Source of the DNA: Phymorhynchus buccinoides
Lineage: Eukaryota > Mollusca > Gastropoda > Neogastropoda > Raphitomidae
Assembly (NCBI GenBank): GCA_017654935.2
Contig: CM065690.1
Coordinates: 23,721,751 to 23,785,750 of the forward strand
Direction: 5' to 3'
Length of the DNA stretch: 64,000 bases
The notes beneath the pieces were generated by a model, which was not told where the DNA came from, did no database searches, and saw only the letters and a list, made by a program, of their open reading frames with translations. Within the stretch, counting starts at the first letter, position 1. Each line of letters starts with the position of its first letter. The position numbers were made by a program, and so were the translations under genes. Below are positions 36,473 through 46,207 of this stretch, piece after piece.

Positions 36473-36993
36473 TTAACCCTCTCACTCTGATCAATCGAAC
36501 CGATAATCTATGTTGAATACCAAGTGATGGGAAGTAACTCCGAATGTCACACCAAATCTTTTATTTTAAAAAATCACCCAGAATACTCATTTAATTTCTG
36601 AAAGATGCATATTGAATAGCAATGATGATATTTTCATTCCAAAGCGAACACACTGTCACACAACAAACCATGAATTGGAATTAAAAAATCCGTAATGGCG
36701 CTCCGAGCATCGCGCCGAGTCAATACTGCGCACGTCACGTGGAAAAAATAAAAAAATTTGGGGTCACTTCGAAAAATCCGTTCAAAAAGACTAGTGGGTC
36801 CTTTCCCTTGCTGTAAGAACCAAAAACGGACCACTGAGAGTCAGGAACAGGAACAACTAACTTAGTATATTGCATTGTGGGTAGGGCAAAAGTGAAAGTG
36901 AAACTACTAGACCGGGCGCAATCGGGGGCTACGGGAGCCAATGGTAAAGAAAAAATCGGTCGGATCTGGCGTATGCAGCCGTGAGAGGGTTAA
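36473..36993. mobile_element. TTAA-bounded element, 521 bp
   Basis: TTAACCCTCTCAC at the left, GTGAGAGGGTTAA at the right: exact 13-bp inverted ends. The interior is unlike the other TTAA elements here. No transposase seen. From 36994 to 38400 I saw only AT-rich sequence, microsatellite scraps and near-repeats of CCTTCCACCC (38010, 38135). Confidence 0.75.
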
Positions 36994-38400
36994 CATCATT
37001 TGTTGAACTTTTTGTTTCTTTTTTCTTGTTGATCTCGCCAGTCTGTTTTTAATTAATATGGAGCTTTTGTTAATGTCCTTATATATTTTGTTCACTGAAG
37101 ATGTGTTAGTTTTTGCCATTTGATTTCTATCCTTAATAATCTCAGTTTGTAAATAAAAGTTTACAAAGAATTTTAACTTTTGTTCTGATTTCATGTAATA
37201 AATGGAGTGGAATTTTTTTTGGACATTGACTTTTTTTCTTTGCTTTTTTTATTTTTTTTTAAACAATAATCTGCTCTGTCCTTTTCAGATTTATCTAAGA
37301 AACGAATTTTCGTTACATTGTTGTATCTGATAAAAAATGTGAGCACATGTTAATTGTAATTAAGTAGACATTTACGTTAGTCTCTCCGTCATGTACAAAC
37401 TTCTCAATTGATTTTACATGAATACAGATCATAACCATGCAGCGTCTCCTCTGGTGGTTGCCTCCTGACAATCTAACATAGATTTGCTCCCCTTGAACTG
37501 CTGATTTTGGATTATGTGGCCTGATAAAACCAGGGTGTGGGCTGCGAGTTGGGACTGTGCGAGTGGTGTGGGAGCAACACCACTGTTCGGCCCAGAAAAT
37601 AGGACACGTCACACCACCACCAACAACAAAAATCATGTAGCTTTTCGCCTCACTTGCTCTAGGGCACGCAAGAGTGCTGATGCACACTTCTGCACATAAC
37701 TGTTTTGACATGTATCGTGATATGCAAGCACACAGACAAGACACGCAAACGTTAATGAAAAATGTATACATCAGCATTTACTTCTTTAAATCTGCCCCCT
37801 CCTCCCACTCAGATACACACACATAATACAATAATGCAATCAACAAAACAAGAGCATCAAGGATATTTGGCAAATGTTAAGAATAGCCCCCTCCTCTGCC
37901 CCTTCCATTCATATCCGACGGTTTCAGTTAGGGATAGATTTACGGTCAGTTAACAGGCATGAAAGTGGATGAAGACCAAAAAAGAGGAGATTTTTTTAGC
38001 CGAGAAATCCTTCCACCCGGATTTTTGTTTTGTTTGGGGGGGGGCAGAACGTTCACAAAATATTTTTTCCAGCACAAACATCTTTCAGGCATCAAAGAAT
38101 AAGATTTTCCGAAAAATTTGGTCGGCACAAATATCCTTCCACCCACATTTTCAGCTAACATCGCTACTTTTGTTGAGCGGGAGCTATAAAGCGAGTGAGC
38201 TAAAGCGACTTCCGGTTAACCAGTTTCAGAATCGCCAAATAGAGACTTGTAGATATAAGAATACGGCAAGATCGATCCTTTACGCGGAATTTTTATTTTT
38301 CCGCAGAAGTTTTGAAAAAATTCCACGAAACGCGGAATTCTTTCATGCCTGGTTAAGTGTCAATATCATAACATACCATCAATTTTTATTTTGTGAATTA

Positions 38401-38508
38401 GACAGTTTCAAGTTAGGGATAGGGTTAGGGATACGTTTAGGGTCAAACACACACAAAAAGTTGATGACTAAGCTGACCCTAAACCCTATCCCTAACCTGA
38501 AACTGTCT
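38401..38508. repeat. Hairpin with telomere-like arms
   Basis: GACAGTTTCAAGTTAGGGAT and AGGGTTAGGG at the left pair with CCCTATCCCTAACC and TGAAACTGTC at the right, around a 25-30 base loop. Confidence 0.8.
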
Positions 38509-38808
38509 GAAATGAATGGAAGGGGCAGAGGAGGAGGCTAACCTTAACATTTGCTGGATATTCAATTCATGTTGCCTATATGTAATAAATAGTGTAGCTA
38601 GTTACAGAAAAGCTGAGCCATGTTTGGACAGAACCAGTTCACATTTGGCACAACTAAATAGACAGACGGGACTTTGTCACTCTCAGGAAAACCGTTTCAA
38701 AATGACTTCAAAGGTTTGTATGTAACAAAATTATCTGTTTGCTTCATTGCTGAAGCCACATATATATATTCAGATCAAAGACAGCAAAACACTCGATATA
38801 ATGCCACA

Positions 38809-39262
38809 GAGTGGTGATTTTGACTACGACCAAGACCAAGACTCTTTGAAATCAAATCACAAATTTACTACTAAAAGTAGCAAAAGATATAATTCAAGCA
38901 AGCTAAACTGTAAGAAAAGCAAGCAAAACAGAAACACTAGATAGGTGAGAGAATCGGAACAAACCCACCAAATTCAAAAGTAGTGCCAAAAACTTGAACA
39001 GCAAAATGGTTCCCAAAAGCTTGACAGCGTGGACATTTTAAAAAGTGACTAGCAAGGTCAGTGGAGCCACGTGACCGGCGCAAAGGGAGGTAGTATTACC
39101 GGTCACATGGTGGCTTCCCTTTGTTACTTTCGTTTTGTAGGGTGCTGTGGCACTTTGGTTTCCAAATGATAAGCGTACATGCTATTGTTTTGAGTGTTGG
39201 TCAGTATGGTTATAATAGATTGGTGATTTTGACTACGACCAAGACTCTTTGAGATAAAAGAA
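38809..39262. repeat. 40-bp direct repeat pair
   Basis: GGTGATTTTGACTACGACCA occurs at about 38812 and 39222, each time followed by AGACTCTTTGA. An imperfect palindrome around CCACGTGACCGG ... CCGGTCACATGG lies between them (39067-39117). Confidence 0.7.
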
Positions 39263-39661
39263 TACCCTTGACTTGAAAATACTAGACTGATACACCAATG
39301 CAATGAATACATTAGTGACACCACATGAATAATTGTGATGGTGCATGGGGAAAACAGACATAAGTCGCCCAGAATGTTTTTGAGCAAAAGCCAAAACTAG
39401 TAAACAACCCCCAAAATACCAATTTTTTATTTATGGCATATTCATGTCTATATGTATGTATTCTACCAGTATCCACAACATGAAAGACAATCTTGGATGA
39501 TTCTTTTGTTTAATTGAAATTATTAAAAAAAATCAAGTCTAGAAACAGAGGCAAAATTCTGCCTTCTATGAACATTTCCGCAAATGATCTCTCTTCAAAT
39601 GGCCATAAAATAAAAACTAGACAAGGTAACTCAATTGTTTTCTGTGTATTGACAAGGAATC

Positions 39662-40046
39662 GGTAAAGGTCAAGATGTGCCACCCCCCCTACATTTCTCT
39701 GTTAATTCCATTTTTGCCTTTCTTACCAAACATGAAGCTGTATTTTATTAACATTTTCAGCTAATTACCTTTGTTCAATAATTAATTGCAGTCATGATAA
39801 AGGCCATTATCTAATAAACTGAGTAAACTGAGTAAAATAAACTAATAAAAAGCCCACTATCCAATTCACCCTTGATTACGTTTTCCAAATCTTAATGGAT
39901 TGTTGTTTCAAGCTTGGTTCTGTGACGACATGTATCATTAGCTGAAAAGGTTCATAAAATACAACCCTATGTTTGGTAAGAAAGGCAAAAGCACCAAAAT
40001 GAATTAACCGATAAATGTGGGGGGAGGGGGGTGGCACATCTTATCC
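39662..40046. mobile_element. Relative of the telomere-like foldback, decayed
   Basis: The outer arms are kept (GGTAAAGGTCAAGATGTGCC; TTGCCTTTCTTACCAAACAT) and return inverted at the right. The inner telomere-like arms have been replaced by unrelated AT-rich sequence. Confidence 0.65.
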
Positions 40047-40209
40047 AAAGGAATCTTTGCTCCACCTTGTAAAATTGAAATCTCAATTTATGCGACAAAT
40101 TCCATGCACTGTCACAATTCAGCACTGACACAAGACAAAACTCCACCAAGGAAGACAACCCTGTTTGCTCAAATGGGGGATTGAAAGTATACTCAATTAT
40201 GCTCCCTGC

Positions 40210-41000
40210 AAACTTTACAAAAACAAAAATAGGATGTCCTTCATAAATGAGTTCTAAAAAAAAAAAAAGTTGAACTCCAATTCACCCTCTGCTTGAAAAA
40301 GAATGGATTTTTTCCCTTTGTGGAACACCCTAATCCTTCACGAAACTTAGTCAGAATCAATTTAGTATTTAAAAAGAAAAAGATGGACAGAACAGACACA
40401 TCTCCCTCGTAGAGGTAAATGCGTATATCCTGGCTGTATCCAAAGAACTATTTTCATAATTTTGGGAGGTGGTTTCTTTAAAAATTACTTTATACATGTC
40501 ACCCCCCCCCCCCCCTAGTTGCAGATAAATTTTTTTCTCTACCCTTTAGTTCAAACAGATTTTGGCTTACTACTAGCAACCCCCTGTGCTTCTCAGTAAC
40601 CTTTTAGTTACAATCCTAAGTTTCAAAAACAAAAATAGGATTAATAATAAATGAATCGAAAAAAAAAATGTTGGAACTGACAATTCACTCTGCTTGCAAA
40701 AAATGGATTTTTTCCCTTTGTCAACACACCCTAATCCTTCACAAAACTTAATATAAATTAATATTGAAATTAAAAAGATAAACAATGAACAGTTTAGACA
40801 CATCTACCCTCTGCAGAGGTAAATCCGTATAAACCTTAAAAGATCAACAACACATTCAGAAGTAATCAACAACTGGTTTCTTTAATCAACTGTTTTAGCA
40901 ACTTATCAAACAGATGTTGGCTTACTACTTTAGCAACCCCCTGTGCTTCTCAGTCTCATGGAGTTACATTCTAATTTCACAACTCATTTCAAACTGAAAG
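40210..41000. repeat. Diverged tandem duplication, about 390 bp
   Basis: AAAAACAAAAATAGGAT ... GGATTTTTTCCCTTTGT ... CCCTAATCCTTCAC ... AGAGGTAAAT recurs at 40215-40430 and 40615-40825. GGCTTACTACT ... CCCCCTGTGCTTCTCAGT recurs at 40564 and 40918. A poly-C run lies at 40502-40515. Confidence 0.7.
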
Positions 41001-41136
41001 TATGAATCGAAGGAACTTCATGACGGGAGCACAACACTTGACTTGCAAAAACGCCTCTTTCAAAAGAAATCAACACAGCAAACACTAGTTTAGAGGAATA
41101 TAAATTAATATTGAAATTATATAACAATGAACATTG

Positions 41137-41322
41137 TTTAGTTTACTTTTGAGCCCTCACCCAATCTGTTTAATTTACTTTTGAGCCCTCACCCTCAATC
41201 TGTTTAATTTACTTTTGAGCCCTCACGCTCAATCTGTTTAATTTACTTTTGAGCCCTCACCCTCAATCTGTTTAATTTACTTTTGAGCCCTCACTCACAA
41301 TCTGTTTAATTTACTTTTGATC
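41137..41322. repeat. Minisatellite, about 34-bp unit
   Basis: Five units of TTTAATTTACTTTTGAGCCC plus TCACCCTCAATCTG. From 41323 to 41960 nothing else was recognised. Confidence 0.9.
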
Positions 41323-41979
41323 CTTCTAAACTAAACCAAAATATCTAAATCCAGTTCTTGGTTTCCCATGTGATAAATCAATCAAATTCACAAATTGAAT
41401 GGAAATTACATGCACAAATTCACACTCGATGCGTGTGGGTCCCTTCAGTTGGTAACCTTAGAAATGTCTGACATTCCTACCATTATCATAAACTGTTTAA
41501 GTGTTATGTGCTGAAATTAAAATCAAGTTCAAATGCGCAAGCAACAACAACAAAACTCAAGTCAAGAATGTGAAGACCAACGGTTTGGAATGAAACTGTC
41601 AGAAACAATTTGATGATGGATTTGAAACCTATTTCACATTTTTCACAAACACTATCTCAGGCCCAGTTGTTTAGCTATCAGTAAAGTTACTTCACTGACT
41701 CGAGACAAGTTGCATGGTAAACTTTGATCAAGATTTTAAAAATACATCCTTTCCCATTCAACAAGAAAACAAGAGAATTTGTCTGATTACGTACATTTAC
41801 AAGCACAAAAACATAAAAGGTTTTTGTAGTTACCAGTATGTTTTATTTTCTTTCTTTCACAATCTTGAGTATTAAAACAAGCAAGACATCATTGATGATG
41901 TCATCAGATGAAGGATTATTACTGGGGTGCAGATTGTTGCTTTAACCTTCACTGGATCCCCTGTTCAACTACACAGTCA

Positions 41980-42155
41980 CGATGGGGCGGGTTTTCCACT
42001 ACCCATACTCATTAAAAAGGAAAGGGACATGCATTTTAACAGTGTTTATCCCTATTCCAGATGATGCGGGTTCTCCAGTACCCATACTCGTCAAAGAGTC
42101 ACCATGTGTTTATCCTTATCCAGATGCCGCGGGTGTCCCACTACCCATACTCAAT
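41980..42155. repeat. Diverged tandem repeat around TACCCATACTC
   Basis: Three units contain GCGGGTT or GCGGGTG, then CCACTACCCATACTC or CCAGTACCCATACTC. From 42156 to 42750 nothing else was recognised. Confidence 0.6.
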
Positions 42156-42750
42156 GCACTGCAGTGGCATATTTCTGCTCTTTAAAGTATGGGTTGTAGG
42201 ATACCCGCGCAATCAGTGACAAGCATGTTCAAATGACGCATTATATTACGTCATTTGTATTTTATACACATTAATGAAATTTAAGACACATAAAGCCATT
42301 AACGTTTTTGATAAACTCATGAAATTTCATGATTTTGTGTGTGATTGCATGATTGAAATACTTTTTGAGATAATTATTATAACAGTTTTTATGTGTCTCT
42401 GGGTACTAGAATACCCAGGAAGCATGGTGAAGGTTAAAACAGACCAATTTGCCAGACTGACTTACAATTTTCTATTTCATTTTTTGCTTAATTTTTGTTC
42501 TCTCAAGTTTTCTCTGGCAGTCACAAGGTAAAACCCAACCCTTTGATTTAGTTTTAGGTTTTATAACTTAAGTTTATTTATGATATGACATGATATAAAA
42601 TAAGGCTCTGTAAGGCTTTTTCATAGCCTTTTGCCCTCTACATATTGACTTCATTTTGTTTTTGATAATCGGAAACATTTTAATGCAACAATTTAATGTA
42701 ACATTGTTAACCATACGCAATCATCAGAAATGTCATTAATCTTTTCTGTC

Positions 42751-43040
42751 TTAACCCCTTCACTGCCGAGCCCGGTTCCGTTCCGGGGCAACTATTTGCC
42801 AAGCCGTTTTAGGTTGCCGATAAAAGTGCATATAACCTATGCTTTTCTGAACAGGGATTGAATTATTATACTATCCTTTGAGAACACTCTCACATGCATT
42901 CGAACATACTGCGAAAAGCGTATGGATAGAAAACGGGAAACTCTTAGAATAACCCTATGACGGATATTTCCGTGATGGGGCAGTTTATAGGTTACCGGAA
43001 GTTGACAGAAATATCCGTGGCGGGGCAGTGAAAAGGTTAA
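42751..43040. mobile_element. TTAA-bounded element, 290 bp
   Basis: TTAACCCCTTCACTGCC at the left and GGGGCAGTGAAAAGGTTAA at the right. The interior is distinct from the other TTAA elements. Confidence 0.75.
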
Positions 43041-43161
43041 GTTAAATTAAGACACAAGAAATCCTGACATCAGATTACTTTGACTTCACTGTCCACTCTT
43101 TATTATATCACACATTCTCTCTCTCTCTCTTTTAAAAAAACCAAGAAAATCAAACACTGAT

Positions 43162-43803
43162 CAGGGTTCTCACTATCCTTACAGGTGCTTATAGGTTTTT
43201 ATATTTGTGGATGGGCCTTATAGGTGCTTATATTTAACCTTAAAGCGCTTAGAGCTTAAAGATTAGGCGCTATAAAAGTTCTCTTAATAAATAAATAAAC
43301 CTATCGGTCCTTACAGAAAGTACTTAGGTCCTTATGGATAACAAAAAGTCATCATTTTTTTGTAAAGGATTAAAAAAAATCCGAAGTGTGCACATTTAGT
43401 CTTAAACCTTTCAAAAATGACAGATTTTGACTGCATTTGCGTCCAGAATGAAGTGGAAGTGGAGCAGACGACATAACAAGGGAGGTAAATCACCGAACTC
43501 GCTCAATGAGTCTGACCAGAACAACGTTGCCGCATTCTCATGAAGAAAGAAAGATGCCAGGAAAATGCTCTTTCCAAGATCGCTGGTTAAAAGACGGTGA
43601 TTATAAGTACTGGATTAGGACAGACAAAGATCCCAGGAAGGAGCAATGTTTTGTGTGCGCTATATCACTGAACTTGGCGTCAATGGGCACAGATTTTTTT
43701 AGAGAATTTTGTTTAGGCTCCAGACGGTTTACGTCCTTATGAGAAGTGAAATGGTGCTTATAAGGTCCTTATATTGTAAAAGATCTGAAGGGTGGGAACC
43801 CTG
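43162..43803. mobile_element. hAT-like element with zinc-finger fragment
   Basis: CAGGGTTCTCAC at the left and GGTGGGAACCCTG at the right are hAT-type inverted ends, continued by GGTGCTTATA-type words near both ends. Five flanking bases agree (CTGAT), but the expected eight-base duplication is not clear. It contains the fragment at 43554-43742. Confidence 0.6.
43554..43742 (+). pseudogene. Transposon-derived zinc-finger-like N-terminal fragment
   Basis: The peptide has FQDRWLKDGDYKYWI, then EQCFVCAISLNLASMG. The W..W...C..C...L..MG pattern resembles the N-terminal zinc-finger-like region of hAT-derived proteins. The downstream HA..H part expected in that family is absent and the frame ends soon after. 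No catalytic domain is present. Confidence 0.5.
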
Positions 43804-43823
43804 CTGATGTTTGACTTGTGAAT

Positions 43824-44268
43824 TTAACTCTTCTACTACCGTCGGCGGGTTGACCCGCCGGTTTACCGTATACCGTTGCTAGCCACGGGCGGGTTTGACC
43901 GCCAGATACTAGGGAAACCCCGGTGTCCCCCTTTGCGCTATTTATATCAAGTGACATCACATCCTTTACTTCCGTGACATGCGCAGTTCGCTCAGGGAAA
44001 TCACAATGGCGATAGTGCCGACAAAGCATTTACTGTGGAAAAAGTGGCAGAATCTGAACTTAGGCGAATCAAAAAGAGCATCGAAAGTGTTGAAACGATC
44101 TTGGGTTTGCAGCAACAGATCAACACAGGTAAATTTAGTGATGATTCGAGCGAGTATTTTTTTAATGAATTTTTAAAGTGAGTGTGTGCGAAAATCAGTG
44201 CAGCGGCAAAAATTACTTGGTGCGCAACAGTAAACAGTCTAAGTAATACTTGGTAGTAGAAGAGTTAA
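43824..44268. mobile_element. TTAA-bounded element, 445 bp, with cryptic reading frame
   Basis: TTAACTCTTCTACTACC and its exact inverse close the element. On the + strand the frame 43978-44181 is open for 67 codons without an ATG and has coding-like composition (see findings). From 44269 to 45680 no other gene was recognised. Confidence 0.8.
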
Positions 44269-45250
44269 AACAGTCACTGGCATTCACTGTAACAGTACAA
44301 CAGCGGAGATTGTAAATATGCCGGAAATCACTTCAATACAATACATATCTCAAAACATTGTCCCAAAGCTTTGAAATAATTTCTATAACACACTTTCCAA
44401 ATATTCATAATACACGTTGGATTGAACATACACATCCAGAATAGATATACAATATATAAAAATTTAAAAAAACCTGTTCTCTCCTATTTTGCAGAGACAT
44501 AAAATACTAAAGAGAAGAAAGAGAGAAGAGTCTGTTTTGGACAATCCAGTCTGGTAGATCTTTATTTCATATTAATCGTCGTAAGTTTATTTGTCATCAT
44601 TTTTACTTAAGTGATGTCACTGTCCACCGTAAACATTTTTGTATTGCATCACAAGTTGTTTACGTCTTTACGTCATGTGTGTCACTATGTCATATCTATT
44701 TTTAGCACTGGACAACGGGTTGAACCCGAAACGTCGTGTTTTGTTTTGCTCTGTGTTTTTTTTATCATTAAACCGTTTCTTCTGGGTTTTAATTTCGACT
44801 TTGTTTTAATTTGTTGTGAATAAAATACTATACTCGGACTACTATCATTCTAGATAATGACAACACAAAAACAATGATATTTTTAATGCAGGGACATAAA
44901 CATTTTCAAACCTAACATTCTAATTTCGCCATGCATGATTCAGCCAAGAGAGGAGTTTTTCTTCTTTTGATTTGATTGCATTCATAGAAATATACATCAG
45001 ACATAATACAATCAATGCCTTATAAGAAATGCAAACTTCAAATAAACAAAAACAATCCACTCTCTAGTCAATTGTTAAAGCCATAATTTTACTCCTACTT
45101 CATAGAGAGATTGGTACAATTCTACCAATAACTAAACATACTCATCATGTATCAGGAAGAAATTCTGCATTCTTTGAAGGTCAGGAGTTCTACAACAAAA
45201 GTCTGCATTCTGAATTCCGTAATAATCACAGATAATAGTCTTGAATGTAT

Positions 45251-45254
<4 letters not shown>

Positions 45255-45290
<36 letters not shown>

Positions 45291-45687
45291 GTCTGTCTCC
45301 TGTCAGTCTCTTTCTCATATTCAAACAGGCAGTCATGCAACTAATTGCAAGCATGGACACAGCACACATTCACATACAAAATGCACACACTCATCTAATA
45401 TATACAAAGCATGCATGATGAATTTATATTTTTCCACACACATACACACACACAACCAGCATAACATTTCCTTTGGAATAAACAAACCAGGCACCTTCAT
45501 ATTTCAGTTACTAATACTGTCATACACACCACGAGATATAATCCAACACGCTGTTGCTCTCTTTCTCTCTCCCCTTCCCTCCCCCCCCCCCTCTTTCCCT
45601 TCCCCCTCTCTCTCTCTATCTCTCTCTCCCCTTCCCATCTCTCTCTCTCTCTCTCTCTCCCTTCCTCTCTCTCTCTCTCTCATTTAA
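45255..45687. repeat. CT-rich microsatellites
   Basis: CT runs at about 45255-45287 and 45562-45682, with CA-rich sequence between. Confidence 0.9.
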
Positions 45688-45950
45688 AAACATTCACCAT
45701 CTTTCATCCCCAAACCAACTTTGCATAAAACTTCTAAACGCACGTCAATGCGAATGCGGTATGGAGCTCTTCTCATCTCTCTCTCTCTCCCCCCCCTCTC
45801 TTTCCCTTCCTCTCTCTCTCTCTCATCCTCACCCTCTCAGTTAAAAACATTCACCATCATTCATCCCCAAACCGAAACCCAAACCAACTTTCCACACAAA
45901 ACTTCTCAAACGCACATCAATGCGAATGCGGTATGGAGTTCTTCTCGTCG
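45684..45950 (-). repeat. Tandem duplication covering the ABCB7 stop codon
   Basis: AAAAACATTCACCAT ... CATCCCCAAACC ... AACGCAC ... CAATGCGAATGCGGTATGGA occurs at 45684-45777 and 45841-45950. The second stretch includes the true stop and last codons of ABCB7. The first is an extra copy downstream of the stop, with its own in-frame TGA and one residue changed (Asn to Ser). CT microsatellite separates them. Confidence 0.85.
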
Positions 45951-46207
45951 ATCACTCCAACTTCTTCCCCATTCTCCAGGGCCGAGTGAGGCGCATCTTT
46001 CAAATCGGGGGACGCGCTCTGCTTGTGCCACAGCTCCGAGTACACGCTCAATGGGTTGGCCATCAGCGAGTAGTGGGTGCCCCGCTCGGCTACGCGGCCC
46101 TCAGAGAGAACTAGAATCTCGTCGGCGTCGACAACTGTTGACAGACGATGGGCGATGACGATGGTGGTGCGACCCTTGGTCACCCGCCTCAGAGCCTGTA
46201 GGATGTT
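45917..46207 (-). CDS. ABCB7: ABCB7 last coding exon
   Basis: Acceptor ...CTCTTCAACAG, starting in phase 0 with NILQALRRV. It holds the H-loop ([14 protein letters not shown]) and the tail ending IPHSH, then TGA. Confidence 0.95.
   Translation of the reverse strand, partial: NILQALRRVTKGRTTIVIAHRLSTVVDADEILVLSEGRVAERGTHYSLMANPLSVYSELWHKQSASPDLKDAPHSALENGEEVGVIDEKNSIPHSH

Noticed and set aside
41323..42750. Possible exon in the AT-rich gap
   Set aside because: No splice-bounded frame with protein-like composition was found on either strand.
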